Shown here piece after piece: positions 19,905 through 32,063 of a stretch of DNA of 64,000 nucleotides. A program made the translations under genes and the position numbers. Numbering within the stretch: the stretch's first letter is position 1; each line of letters starts with the position of its first letter. The notes under the pieces were generated by a model that saw only the letters and a list, made by a program, of their open reading frames with translations, made no database searches and was not told the origin of the DNA. The stretch is taken from contig JAVHZZ010000003.1 of NCBI GenBank assembly GCA_036250195.1, forward strand, positions 90,664,918-90,728,917, written 5' to 3'. This DNA is from Mixophyes australis. Taxonomy: Eukaryota; Chordata; Amphibia; Anura; Limnodynastidae.

Positions 19905-20540
19905 TTGGGATTGACATATTGACCCCACAATCTCGCTGCCTAGGTGTAATCCTTGACTCATACCTATCCTTTGTTCCCCACATTGACTCTATATCTAAAT
20001 CATGTTACATACATCTAAAAAACATTTCCAGAATTCGCACATATCTTACACAAGACACTGCAAAAACCTTAATTCATGCACTTATCATCTGCCGCATAGA
20101 CTATTGCAATTCCCTCCTTACTGGCCTTCCCAAAAACAGACTCAAACCCCCTACAATCTATTTTGCACGCTGCTGCAAGATTGATTTTCCTTGCAAATCG
20201 TTATTCCTCTGTTGAATCACTCTGTATGTCTCTACACTGGTTGCCTGTGTGCCACCGAATCCAATATAAAATACTTTTACTAACCTACAAGGCCATCAAC
20301 AAAGCTGCACCAACATACATTTCCTCTCTTGTCACAAAATATCTCCCAACTTGGCAACTCCGTTCTGCACAAGATCTGCGTCTCTCATCCACACTCATTA
20401 CATCCTCCCATTCCCGATTACAGGACTTTTTCCGGGCTGCACCCACTCTATGAAATTCTCTCCCTCGCACAATAAGACTCTCCTCTAGTCTACAAGCTTT
20501 CAAGCGTTCTCTGAAAACCCACCTCTTCAGATAAGCTTAT
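19905..20540 (+). pseudogene. L2/CR1-like LINE, RT C-terminal fragment
   Basis: The plus strand encodes the end of an L2/CR1-clade LINE ORF2: RCLGVILDSYLSFVPHI, SYIHLKNISRIRTYLTQ-type sequence, IICRIDYCNSLLTGLP, AAARLIF, SLHWLPV and LLLTYKAINKAAPTYIS, ending LKTHLFR at 20536. A frameshift lies between 20150 and 20215, and a TGA replaces the Trp codon of the W-NSLP motif near 20453. It is a 5'-truncated, inactive fragment. The LHWLP motif matches the antisense LINE at 7685-8148. Confidence 0.88.
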
Positions 20541-20639
20541 AATATTCCTCAACCACTCTCTTAACTTCAGTACATTACCCTATTATCACCTGTTATACAA
20601 CTACCCCTTGATCACCATTGTTGTGTGACAGTACCAGCC

Positions 20640-21640
20640 TAAAGTTTACTATTTTATTTTCTTTCTGATGAAGTTACTTTGTAATGAAACGCGTTAGTGA
20701 ATTTGTATGCTAAATACTGAGATTTTTATTTATCTACGCTGTTCTTGTTACTAAGTAGTTTCAGATGTGTGGTTAAGTCTTACTACAGCTTTATCGAAAC
20801 TATACCTTCCTTGAGCAATCACAGTACAGATATTATTGCTTCCGGCGTAGATCTTTGGAAAGCTGGCTGTGATAAACTTTCATTCCCGCTGCTTGCGGGT
20901 TGTACACGGCAGCGGCAGCAGGGTCGGATGAGCTCGGTTGGAGATCCAATTTAGAAATATGGGAGTGCATAGGCACCTGTTATATGCTATATCTTTTACA
21001 GCTAAGGAGTGCCAAGCTACTAAGGATACAGAGCTATTGTGACAGTATTGTTTGACATTGCGAGTGAGCACACAAATTAAACAGATGGAGACTATTCCAT
21101 TGAGTTTTATTGTAAGCATACACGTACATCTGAACTGTGTTTTTTGCCCAAGAAAAATTAGGCTGATTGTTCACATTGTATAATTAACAGCCACACATAT
21201 TGTTCCAAGTTATCAACATTTATACCAACATATTCTGTGGACACTGGATCAGATTTATTACAGTTCATATGAGTGGAATTTTTTCTACCTTTTTTTTAGC
21301 ATTGGCCAACTGCTTTTGCTACTTTTTGTGACAGCTGTCTCATAAGGACTTTATATTGTAGCTCTAAGAGGGGATTGTTGTATTTTTTATTATATTTAAC
21401 AATTTTGATCACAATTCACTGTGCTATCAACAATTTCTATCAATGGTGTTTATCCATTTGATTGTGTTTTTTATATTATTGCATAGCTGGCATATTGCAA
21501 ACTATGTTTTTAAAACATTCTATTGTTACATAGTATGTTTACATGTTATCAATAAATATTTTCTATGGTGATTCGTGACCATCATGATTTATTACATGAT
21601 GTATTATTCTAGATGATTAGCCTTTAAGGTTTTTAGCGCT
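20640..21640 (+). mobile_element. Penelope-like element 5' region
   Basis: Starts with a hammerhead-like core (20665-20696), followed by a GC-rich segment (20830-20950) and AT-rich leader sequence. Architecture and position of the GC-rich block match the segment at 12801-14237. It lies downstream of the PLE 3' half on the opposite strand, so the two are separate insertions or a rearranged copy. No ORF is present. Confidence 0.5.
20655..20705 (+). ncRNA. Hammerhead ribozyme-like motif
   Basis: CTGATGA (20665-20671), a 5-bp stem with a TTT loop (GTTAC-TTT-GTAAT, 20673-20685), then GAAA (20686-20689) and the self-complementary CGCG (20690-20693) followed by TT. CUGAUGA plus GAAA flanking a hairpin is the hammerhead catalytic core. 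In PLEs such motifs are known as type I forms with a very short third stem that can form between two molecules through CGCG. Stem I is poor here, so activity is doubtful. Confidence 0.55.
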
Positions 21641-23302
21641 GCATTTCATTTTAGTATATGTGGTGTTTTGTTTACAGGTGGTTTGCAGACACCCTGTATA
21701 TTGCAGCTGCTTGACCATTAGGCTACATACGAGTAGTGTTTACATTTTACTTTTTTTAAGGTGCCATATCAAAGGTTTTTCTTCTGATTAAGAAGGTGGC
21801 CTCCAGGGTACTATTAAGAACCTATCCCGTATGGGGGTTCCCACACCTACAAAGAGCTTGTTTATTCTGTTATGAATTATTATAGTACTGAAAGTATTCT
21901 TCAAAAACTAATAATCTCCTGGCTAGTGCTAATAAATATGTTATTCCTCTAAATTAAGCAAAATTGGTACAGATATTTGCTTGGACATTGCTTCATTATG
22001 CATGGTGGTATGTATATCATCCCCGATCATTGCAGTGCTCACAGCCTTAGGGAATTATAATAGATGTCCAAAAGTGAGGCTAGGACTACTTGTGCCTTAG
22101 GGATAACAGTATAACATAAGTATATTAAATATGATTTCATTATCCCAGTAAAGACACAGTTTGAATCAGCATATTAAACTGAGGAATGACTAGCTGGTTG
22201 GGTTAAAATCCCTAATACTGTAAATAACTAATACTGTAAATCCTGCATTAAGAGTTTTTTTTATTCTGAGTACTCCTGAAAATGTAAAACAGCATGTGCA
22301 GCAGATTTTTTTAATTCATAGGTCTAATGATTGGAGATACATTTAAGTGGTCAGATCCACATACCATTAATATGGGGCAAGTCACAGCATTAAAAATTCA
22401 AATAGAGAACTTAGGTTACATATAGGTAGTATCCTCTGTTCTATTTGTCAGTTGAGCCAAAATCATCTCTGAAAATATGCGTTAGCCAACATTTTGCAGG
22501 ATTGCCAGAGCTCAAAATAAAACAGTATATTAACACAAAAGTTATTTTAACATGAGAATGTGATGGTCATAGCTTTCAAGCATAGCACTCTTTCCTAATT
22601 TTCAGTCTGTGATCTGATAGTATTTCTTATGGCTTTTTCCATCTTAATTTGGATTTGTAAAGAAAATAATGTCCTCAAGGAATTTCAGTTCCCATATCAT
22701 AGGAAATAAGATTGGTTTGGAATATCAATCTGGCATAAATGCTAAAGCCTAAGGCCAAAGTACTCTGTGCATTGTTTAGTAATGGAGAGGTTGTATTATT
22801 ATTTATTATTTCTACTGTATTTTATTCTCAATAGTCAATCTTCAAACCCTTTCAATAGCGATCTAGATTGTTCCCTGTACTGTATAAATATATAACAAAG
22901 AGAATACTTTTCTGCAGATACTACTAACTGGCAACTCATGACTTGACTGATTGTCAATATATCCAAATGACAAATAACATCTATATTTCATTATACTGGC
23001 AAATAATCTACCCAAAATGTCAGTCTACCATATGGATTCATATATTTTTGTACAGGAAAAGAAATGTAAAATATATGCATAGTGTATCTTTTTGCTAGTT
23101 TAATTATGAAATCTAAACTGGGGGACACAACACAAAAGTGTAAAACTATGACATATACTGAATAGCGGTACTGTCAAAGAACCAAGGTTTGGAAACCTGT
23201 CCATGTTCAGTATTTACACACACTATTTACAGTTTGAGAGAGTTGAGGACTCCTGTAGACATTTATAGAGATTGCATTCTTCTTCAATACAAGAAACATG
23301 AC

Positions 23303-23328
23303 CCCCCCCCCACACACACACACACACA
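23303..23328. repeat. C-run with (CA)n microsatellite
   Basis: CCCCCCCCC followed by about nine CA dinucleotides. Confidence 0.9.
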
Positions 23329-24234
23329 CTACCCCAAATTAAATTTAGATTAAATCCCAAACTATGCTAAACCATTACATCTTCTACCAATTATACATCA
23401 ACCTCACACAACACTTATAGTGAATCCCCTTTATAATAACACTTTCTTGTTTCATTAGATTACACATTAGCATATCAGCCCTAAGATTAGATGTAGTGAG
23501 GAAAGAGATCTCTCTCAGTGTATCACTTGAATAGCACACACCTTAATCCTCTTAATATTGTGCCTTTCTTAACTATATTCATCATGGAATGGAGCCACTG
23601 TCCACCAAGTATAGAGGCTCCAAGTATATCAGTGGACCAGTCTAAGCCGGAGTGTCTTGAGTATCCCTGAGATAACTCACAGTCATGTCCAATCATTTCC
23701 CTCTATCTCTAATCCAACCTGAACCTTTATGACAAAATACTACAATCAATTGCCTTGACCTAGAACAGGGGTAGTTGGAGACATGAGCCATGAATTGACT
23801 GTCAGATATGCTGTCACATAATTAGGATTATAATATTAGTGGTGGTATAATTCTCTTACTGTTTTTGATATAAACAAAGGATCTCAGGTCCAGGCACTTG
23901 TATGATACATAATTGTGAGTTAATTCTGTACAAACGCCTGAACAAGAGATTGCATTAGTGTAGTACTGACAGAAAGAGAAATTCTGCCACCACTGTTATA
24001 ATATAGATTGCTGGGCTGAGTGGGCATGATGTTGGTGTACTTTCTTTGAGACTAAAGTACTGTGTCCAGTTGCCAAGAGTTAATCATGCCCATGATACAG
24101 AGATTTATTTAAATGTGGCCCATGTATATGATTTGTTATATTGTCTGTTGTGTTACATTTTCACATACTGCCTCTGAAAAATGTGTGCAATTATACAGTA
24201 GTTTGCATTTGAATGTCTATTAAATCATTATCTC

Positions 24235-24455
24235 TAATATATTATTATGGGAGTAATCTCTGTTCCATTATTACGGTGGCAATCTATATTTTATAATTAG
24301 AAAGGCAAACATCATCATGATGTCAGTATTTATTTTATTATTATAGGGGTAATCTTTATTTTATTATTATGAGGACAATCTCTATTGTATTATTATGAGG
24401 ACATTCTCTATTTCAGTATTACTGGAGCAGTCTCTTTTTCATTTTTATGAAGGCA
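24235..24455 (+). repeat. Degenerate ~32-36-bp tandem repeat
   Basis: About six copies of a unit like TATTATTATGAGGACAATCTCTATTT, differing mainly in the GGGAGTAAT / GGTGGCAAT / GAGGACAAT part. Confidence 0.75.
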
Positions 24456-25192
24456 AAATTTGACACTTGTGGCACTATAAGTGTTTTTATGCACTGGATC
24501 CCTTGTGGATGTTGTAGCTTGAATTTCTACAAGCACCAGCATGCAAGAATACTCATGATCTGCAAGTACATGCTTGTACTATATTTGGACACAAGCTTGC
24601 ACTATATTTGGACGGATGTACTCTGGTACCCAACAGCCAGATGGGACCCAGTGCTAATCAACACTAGATAAAAATTTCCGGGCTCCTCTCTAGAGTTCCG
24701 GGCTTGATGCAGAGTAGGCTAGGCTGTTAGGGAATGATAGGGAGACAACACTGTTTCCTTTATTTATTTTTTTATTTATTTGCTTTATGACTGGGGAGAC
24801 AACAGCATGTGATTTGAGATACCTCATCTGTTAGAACCACTGCTCTTTTCTTTTTACTATTATGTGGCAGTTTGCCATGTGGTTCAGCAAACCATTGCTG
24901 GTGGTTTGAGACCTTGCTGTTTTGATTCATGCGATTTGATGTACAGTTTTGCTTTTCGTAAATCACACAGTTTACAAACTGCATATTAAATGGCATAAAA
25001 ACCTGTGGTTTGATCAAACCACACTTTAGTGTGGACGTATTAACACAAATCAGTATTTTATTTGAACTACAGTATTATTTTCAAAGTTCAAAGTACTATT
25101 TTCAAAGGTTATCTACAAATGTCCCGTAGTAATAATAAGAGTACTGTGCGCCCTAGGAAAAGCTTAAGCCTACTACCCGTCCTATCACCCAC

Positions 25193-25994
25193 TGTGACAG
25201 GATGGACCACCTGTGCCACCCTGTCTGTTGCTGCTGGGAACTGGCTGGGCTTACTTTACAACTGTTCCTTTCAGTTATCCTGAATGTGCCCTCTAACCGC
25301 AGTAGGAGGAGCTTGAAATGCTGCCACCGCTGGACTCCTTACCGGCATCCAATACTGTGTTTCTTCTGGGTAATACACGCTGCGAGAGTTTTCCGTTACT
25401 GGTGTACCGGGGCTTGTATTCCTGACCTCTTCCTATGGATCAGGGTTGCTGTGTATGAATCCTCCCTGGCCTATCACACTAGCCAGAGCTGCTGGGTAGC
25501 GGGCAGAGCGGTATTATTGGATGCTGGGTCCAAACCTCAGAAACAGCCGGGAACAGATTAGATTTTGGGTCTAACCTGTAGGTCACAGGGATAGAGAAGT
25601 TTCCTAGCAGGACTTTGAAGTAAGTGAAGTTCATTTGCTCACCTGGTTGAAGGTACCAATAAGCAGCTCAGATGGAACAGGAAGAACAATTTTCAATACA
25701 AGACAGTGCTTTTTATACAGATTTGAACACAGCCTCACAGGGTAAGCCAGCCCCGTGAGGTCTGAGCTATTTTTAGAATCCTTTCTTCAGTTGTAGAATA
25801 CACATTCCCAAAAAAAGTCACAAAACCCCAAACAAGTCATTTCCCTACTCCAAGATGCACAAAAGACTTCCTCAGCAAAGGCATATTGTATCAGATATAT
25901 AATGCATTTCCTATAGAAAAGTTAAAACAAACAAATTTCTTCCCCTGTTCTCAGAAATAAAGATATCTCCTTAACCAGCATACACACTGTCACA
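25193..25994 (+). mobile_element. Candidate solo LTR (TGTGACAG...CTGTCACA)
   Basis: About 800 bp bounded by TGTGACAG at 25193-25200 and its exact complement at 25987-25994, with GC-rich left and AT-rich right parts, as in many frog-type LTRs. The flanking bases (CCCAC and CGGCG) are not a duplication, so it may instead be the 5' LTR of a rearranged element, or the termini may be coincidental. The frames at 25062-25283 and 25202-25561 have no recognisable protein similarity. Confidence 0.45.
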
Positions 25995-26204
25995 CGGCGC
26001 ACATTCGGCTTCCACAACCGAATACGCATGCGCAGACCCTAAGCCTTTGTGTCCTTTGCATGTTTTCCCTTGGTTCTCAGTTCTAGCTCCAAACTTGAAA
26101 AGGCACTTCCTCTTTCTCCTCAGTGCCTGTTGATCAAGTTACCGGCTTGATTAGACTTAGTCTTGTCTCCTGTGCGTATACCTTGGATCCTCAGCGCCTC
26201 CTTG
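25995..26204. other. Leader-like sequence before the tandem array
   Basis: GC-richer sequence with GCATGCGCAGACCC and pyrimidine-rich tracts. It probably belongs to the same LTR-type element as the flanking segments, but that is inference. Confidence 0.35.
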
Positions 26205-26870
26205 TCCTCCTTACCTTGCTGGCTGGATTGTCCATGCTGCACCTGTCTCTGCTGTGCCGCTGTACTGCGGGCTATACTGCTCAAGCTGCACCTGCCTCTG
26301 TTACCTTGCTGGCTGGGTTGTCCACGCTGCACCTGTCTCCGCTGTGCTGCTGTACTACGGGCTGTACTGCTCAAGCTGCACCTGCCTCTTTTACCTTGCT
26401 GGCTGGACCGTTCACGCTGCACCTGTCTCCGCTGTGTTGCTATTCTACGGGCTATACCGCTCAAGCTGCACCTGGATCCACTGTGCTGCTGTACTATGGG
26501 CTATACTGCTCAAGCTGCACCTGCCTCTTTTACCTTGCTGGCTGGACCATTCACGCTGCACCTGTCTCCACTGTGTTGCAATTCAACGGGCTATACTGCT
26601 CAAGCTGCACCTGGCTCCGCTGTGCTGCTGTACTACGGGCTATACCGCTCAAGCTGCACCTGTCTTTGTTACCTTGCTGGCTGGACTGTTCACGCTGCAC
26701 CTACCTTTATTGTGTCGTTATATTGCAGGCTGTATTGCTCAAGCAGCTCTAGGCTCCATGACCCTGCTGGCTGGACTGTTCACGCTGCTCCTATCTTTTG
26801 TGCCACTACACTACAGGCTGTACTGCTCAAGCCACACTAGTCTTCATTAACCCGCCAGTGGAATTGTTCA
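26205..26870 (+). repeat. ~90-bp tandem array, open in three frames
   Basis: Units contain TTACCTTGCTGGCTGGA, CACGCTGCACCTGTCTCC, GCTGTGCTGCTGTACTACGG and GCTATACTGCTCAAGCTGCA. Starts are near 26210, 26301 and 26391, with shortened or rearranged units later (near 26530, 26668, 26758). All three forward frames stay open for about 200 codons (26123-26752, 26163-26840, 26254-26850). This reflects a stop-free unit rather than three proteins. The Leu/Cys/Ala-rich translations resemble nothing I know. Confidence 0.85.
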
Positions 26871-27541
26871 CCTTGCATCTGTCTACACTCCGCTTCTTGA
26901 CTGAAGAGCTTACGCTCCACCTGTATCCATCAGTCTCCCCTGGCCCTCCGGCCAAAGAGCTTACATTCCATCCACTTCCATCTGGTCTCTACATAACATC
27001 CTATTATTTACTCCCCTAGGGTCTCGCCTGACACTCCTGGTAGGGGCTGTGACCTGCGGGCGGACGCCTCTAATCCGCTAGAGTAACTACATATTCCAGT
27101 GGGCATTAGCGGCCAGACAATGCTGGTGTTTTTATATTCCACAAACTTCATTAAGCCCTGGCAGGTACTGTCTGCCATAGGCATGCTTGAGCTTATAGTT
27201 CCACATTCTACAGCATTCAATAGCAGTCAATAGCTGCCATGGCTTGCTGAGTCTTGTACTTCAACAAATGTTTGAAATCTAATTTTAATCATAGTTCCTA
27301 CCACGCAAGGAGTGCCAAGTATATCCCAATGATTTTGGGGGAAATAGGCCAATTTACGAAATGCGAATATTATTAATTTAATATCAGGACAAGTTGTGTG
27401 AGAAGGAGGCATAAATATTAAATGTGGTTGCTACTGAATTAATGTTGGGTTGTTTGGGTAAAGGGAGACCTGGGGTGAACAGTATCTATCTTTCTTCCAC
27501 ACAGGACCCTATCATTCAATTATCCATCCAACTAGCAACTT
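26871..27541. other. Post-array segment, no gene recognised
   Basis: 26871-27070 is GC-rich and continues the LTR-like character, with GGCTGTGACCTGCGGGCGG near 27046-27064. 27170-27260 has a short imperfect inverted repeat (GGCATGCTTGAGCTTATAGTT / GGCTTGCTGAGTCTTGTACTT type) that may be a decayed hAT-type MITE related to 51592-51739. Confidence 0.4.
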
Positions 27542-27549
27542 AACTAAAG

Positions 27550-27852
27550 CATACTTGCCAACTCTACCGGAATTACCGTGAGGCTCACAAATTTCGGGGA
27601 GTCCTCCCGGACTCCCGGAAGAGTAGGAAAACCTCCCAGATCCTAAAAAATGCCGATATTAACTGCATGGAATATTGGGAGCGGGTGCTTAATTGCATAA
27701 TTAAGCGTCGCCTCCCGCTATTCAATGTCGCAAATTTTGGCATTTTATAAAGGGGCAGTGCTATGGTGACGCAAAGATGTAACCATGCCCCCTCTTCCCC
27801 TGTCACATGACCTGTTCTCCCAGAGGACAGAGTGAGAAAGTCAGCAAGTATG
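27550..27852. mobile_element. hAT-type MITE with exact 8-bp duplications
   Basis: 303 bp with ends CATACTTGC and GCAAGTATG, flanked on both sides by AACTAAAG (27542-27549 and 27853-27860). The 8-bp duplication fits hAT mobilisation. The sequence just inside is GC-rich (CGGGGAGTCCTCCCGGACTCCCGG). No protein is encoded; the 73-codon minus-strand frame at 27585-27806 is incidental. Confidence 0.9.
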
Positions 27853-28000
27853 AACTAAAGATGCCAGCAGCAACAGATAGTCAAAACTGCACAGTAGGCC
27901 AATTTTCCGATTCTGGCATTACAGTCCCGATTTCAGGTTTGTCCTGATTGCAGTGATAGTTGGAGGGCTTTTCTGCTACCTTATGTACCCAAACCACTTA

Positions 28001-28180
28001 TAGGGGTATATTTACTAAGCTGTGGGTTTGAAAAAGTGGAGATGTTGCCTATAGCAACCAATCAGTTTCTAGTTATCATTTATTTAGTACATTCTACAAA
28101 ATGACAGCTAGAATCTGATTGGTTGCTTTAGGCAACATCTTCAGTTTTTCAAACCTGCAGCTTAGTAAATATACCCCCAA
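28001..28180. mobile_element. Palindromic MITE family A, copy 1
   Basis: Starts GGGGTATATTTACTAAGCTG and ends with the complement CAGCTTAGTAAATATACCCC. The two arms pair over nearly their whole length, including GATGTTGCCTATAGCAACCAATCA and its inverse. Other copies are 30737-30913, 40442-40616 and, diverged, 58018-58135. Confidence 0.92.
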
Positions 28181-28788
28181 CACTTTACAGTGTAGTGCAT
28201 ACCGCATAATCCTTGGATGATCACCATTCTGGACCTTTAGTTATTACATGCTGAGCTCTTCCAATCAGTACTAAACAGATGCTCCTTTTAGAGTGTTCAG
28301 ACTCACAGTGAGTTCAATGAGTAGGCATCAGCATCAGTATCTAACTGCAACCAGCACCCAACACTGCAGAATCAATAGAGTAAGTAGAGGTAGGTAAAGC
28401 ATAAATTGTTGATGCAGGAACAATTTAGTGTAGTCAGATTAAGCAGACCAGAATGATGCTACCTGTTACTCTTCAGTTATTATGAAACTACAAACCTCAG
28501 TATGAATGATATGCTGAGAGTTGTAGTTCTACAAATGCAGGAGCATGCTGGGGAAGAATGTGAATGAGAATATGCTATATGATTGAGTGAGACTGGGGTT
28601 CAGTTGCAGCAGAAAATTGACTTCTGTTCTATGTCTGACTGCATTCTGCAATAAAATGTATGTTCTACCTGTGAGTGCATTGTGTCTCTGGACTGCATGA
28701 CGTTGGTGAGGGACAAAGTTTAAGTGGGGAAAATGAGTGTGCTCAGTGCTTGCTGTATGGAGGATTATATGAATAAAGATATACAGTA
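28181..28788. other. Non-coding, no element recognised
   Basis: No tandem array or coding similarity is seen. Near 28470-28560 there are short ACTACAA/TTGTAGTT inverted blocks of the kind found in hAT MITEs, too decayed to call. Confidence 0.4.
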
Positions 28789-29352
28789 TACAGTCATGGA
28801 CAAAAATTTTGAGAATGACACAAGTATTGGTTTTCACAAAGTTTGCTGTTTTAAGACCTTTTTTTCAGATGTTGCTATGGTATACTGAAGTATAATTACA
28901 AGCATTTCATAAGTGTCAAAGGCTTTTATTGACAATTACATTAAGTTTATGCAAAGAGTCAATATATGCAGTGTTGACCCTTCTATTTGAAGACCCCTGA
29001 AAATCGCCCTGGCATGCTGTCAATCAACTTCTGGGCCACATATTGACTGATGGCCGCCCATTCTTGTGTAATCAATGCTTGGAGTTTGGCAGAATTTGTG
29101 GGTTTTTGTTTGTCCACCCACCTCTTGAGAATTGACCACAAGTTCTCAATGTGATTAAGGTCTGGGACTTATCTGACCATGGACTCAAAATTTCGATATT
29201 TTGATCCCTGGGCCACTTAATTATCACTTTTGCCTTATGGGAAGGTGCTCCATCATGCTAGAAAAGGCATTGTTCATCACCAAACTGTTCTTGGATGGTT
29301 GGGAGAAGTTGCTCTTGGGGGATGTGTTGGTACCATTCTTTATTCACTCCTA
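28789..29352 (-). pseudogene. Tc1-like transposase remnant with one terminus
   Basis: Begins at the low-coordinate end with a Tc1-type terminus (CAGTCATGGACAAAAATTTTGAGAATGACAC in outline). On the minus strand it encodes the C-terminal part of a Tc1-family transposase: CLF-stop-HDGAPSHKAKV carries the second catalytic Asp region, followed by LNHIENLW with the catalytic Glu, then SILKRWVDKQKPTN and WAAISQYVAQKLIDSMPGR. Frameshifts lie near 29165-29215. Similarity stops near 29352, so the N-terminal two thirds and the other terminus are gone. In active elements the enzyme cuts at TA and pastes the element by a DDE mechanism. Confidence 0.9.
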
Positions 29353-30736
29353 AAACCAAGCATACATTTTCCAGAAAAATACAAAACTAGTGCTTCATAC
29401 AAGTGTTTGTCTTTCACAGAGGATGATTGAGAAAAGACAAAATTACCCTGGTAATTTAAAAGCTTACATGGAAAATGTAACTTTAGAAGTGGGTTAATTG
29501 CTAATTGACTGTCTGAATGGGCACATATTATGATGATGCAATTTTAAATTAAATTACAGGCTATGAGAATGAGAATTCTCTTTTGAATTTATTCTGTTTT
29601 TCAGTGCATATTCTCAACAGCATTTATCTGACACCACTTAAAATACATATTTCACAAGACAAACTGAAATCATGAAATATGTGCAAGCTTTGCAAATGTA
29701 GCTATGGTACATCAATTTGTTTCATTAGTTTAAATGCTAAATATTATTTAAATGTCTCTTTTTGCTCTGTGAATTTAGCCAATTTTAGATTTATGTTAAT
29801 TATTATAGTAATTTAGGTAAAATGACATCTGGAAAATAGAGTTATTTACACTTATAACTCAGTGAGAAAACTTCTGCTATTTCTCAGTATGATGCATGGC
29901 CATGGCAGAAGGTTACCTCAGGAAACATGGAAGATTGACAAAATCACCAGATCACCTATAATACAAGCCAGCTTTTGTGAAATAACACTAGCATACCAAT
30001 TAAATCTAGCCCTCGGAAAACAGAGACTACATCTGTCTGCAAAACAAACAAGACTGGGATTTCAACCCATTTAAACACTAGGCCAATAACACAGAACAGG
30101 CGCCTCAACCAGAGTCTGCAGATACAAAAGCGTACAGCAGTGAATATTAAACATGACTGCGAGAGTGACTATACAAGCAATAAAGAAATACATATGCACA
30201 GTGACCCTTGCATTTCAATTTTTATTGCATTCTAGACAAATTAATAGAAACGAGACAACATATTACAAGTATTACTAAAAAGCAGCAGCTAGCATAGAGA
30301 ATTACTATCAGGAACCGTAAATTCCCTTTGTGTAAAGTTACTAAAACAAATATGATATAAAGTGAAGCAAAGTAAATTTGATATATAATAATACGAAATA
30401 TAAATTTGTGATTATTTTAGAAATTACTTCTTCCAAAAGCTGCAACCAAGTGCTGCATTAGTTTTGTTTTTATTCCTTCCTGTCTGTTGTAAGCATCATT
30501 AATGAGTTTCTTCCCACTGCTGTGTATCATACTAAACGTGTGCAACAATTATATAAATACAAAAACCAGAAAATAATCTTTGATATAATTTTATCTCATA
30601 CATCAAATCACTGTTTTTTAAAACTTATAAGTACATTAGAAATTAACTATTGGTTTATATAAGGTGCAATTATGACAATAGTATAATCAAATTTGAGGTC
30701 AGTTAAACATACTCATAAAAACATACAGGAGAATCC
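29353..30736. other. AT-rich non-coding stretch
   Basis: Nothing recognisable. The 70-codon frame at 29862-30074 has no similarity I can name and no coding bias. Confidence 0.55.
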
Positions 30737-30913
30737 TAGATGTAGATTTACTAAACTGCAGGTTTGTAAAAGTGAAGATGTTGCCTAAAGCAACCAATCA
30801 CATTCCAGCTGTCATTTTATAGAATGAACTAATTAAATAACTAGAATCTGATTGGTTGCTATAAGCAACTTCTTCACTTTTTCAAACTCACAGTTTAGTA
30901 AATATACCCCCTA
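30737..30913. mobile_element. Palindromic MITE family A, copy 2
   Basis: Same fold-back as 28001-28180: TAGATTTACTAAACTGCAGG at the left and CAGTTTAGTAAATATACCCC at the right, with the AGCAACCAATCA / TGATTGGTTGCT pair inside. Confidence 0.9.
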
Positions 30914-30915
30914 TA

Positions 30916-30916
<1 letters not shown>

Positions 30917-30949
<33 letters not shown>

Positions 30950-30992
30950 AATAATAATATTTTTACTTATTATTATTATTTTATTAATGTTC
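30917..30992. repeat. (TTA)n microsatellite
   Basis: About ten TTA/ATT units, then AATAATAATA and a second TTATTATTA block. Confidence 0.95.
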
Positions 30993-32063
30993 TCTTCTCA
31001 TCACTTCTCTTTTTAGGCTTTAGCAGTGGGTAGATATGAAGGTATGTCATGTATCTTTCCTTGCACCTTGCTCAATCTCCTGCTTGTAATGTACCACTTC
31101 AGAGTCTCTCTATCAAGTACTGGTATGCATTCAAGGTTTTAATACAAGAGACAAGTTGCAAACTAAATTTATTTTGATGCTTCTTTCCTGTTGACAGTTT
31201 GAACAGTAAACCACAGGTTCCCTGGATTTATAAAAAAAGATTATTTCCATGCTACTTTATTTATGTAATTCATATATTATGTGATTACAGCAACGAAAAG
31301 CTTCTGGTCTGTTGCTTTATTTTTTTTCAAGGCTACAGATATTCTAACTCTTATTTATGGGTTCTAAAACCTGGATTGGCCATCTAAGGGTTATCAGCAA
31401 TTTTGAATTTTATTCGTATAGACACACCATTATGTACTTGCTGAACCTACTACACAGTAATAGCGTAATGATGTAGTAATATGAATTTGCTAAAACAGTC
31501 ATCATATTCTAATTGCTATAAAGGGCATCTGAGAAGAAAAAAGGGATAGAGAATAATGAAAAACAGCTTTATTTGTTTATCAAATCAATAGTTACTGAAA
31601 GGTCAGCTAAGTAACGGATGATTGTTTTTTCATGATATAACATTGATAAAAACTCAACCATCAAAACAGTTCTCGCTCTGCTGGTTCAATATATAAGTGG
31701 ATAAACCTGCATTCTATAATGTATTTTAGTTGCTCGCTAAAGGTCATGAGCAATTGTGCTTCTTGTACATGATAACATTTAATGCAACTTTTTTTGCCAG
31801 ATTTAAGATACTACACATTAGTTTTGCATTTCTATTTGTGAAGTGATTTTTAGTCATCATAGCATCTAACATTATTTTTCACAGTTACTGAAGTACTTTA
31901 CAAGAAATATAATTATTGCATTGTCAGTGCTATAACTATAGATATGAGCTAAAGTTAAAAAAAGAAGCACTAGAGATAGTGATTATATTTTATTCCAAAG
32001 CACTGAGACTTAAAATTATTATTTTTTTAATGTGAAATTATTACAGAAACATATTAAGGAAAA
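30993..32063. other. AT-rich non-coding stretch
   Basis: No recognisable coding or repeat structure. The short frame at 31199-31387 is not supported by any similarity. Confidence 0.5.

Larger units (their letters stand above)
21641..25192. other. Long non-coding stretch
   Basis: No recognisable protein-coding or element termini over 3.5 kb. Only a C/CA microsatellite near 23303-23328 and a degenerate ~32-36-bp repeat at 24235-24455 stand out. Single short open frames (24447-24671, 24772-25017) show no similarity that I can name. Conserved non-coding sequence or distant exons of a host gene cannot be excluded without comparison. Confidence 0.5.

Noticed and set aside
25193..25994. Confident solo LTR with target duplication
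   Set aside because: The terminal 8-bp inverted repeat is exact, but the flanks do not form a duplication, so it is kept only as a candidate.
26123..26850. A Cys/Leu-rich protein gene in one of three open frames
   Set aside because: All three frames are open because of a stop-free tandem unit; there is no preferred frame or homology.
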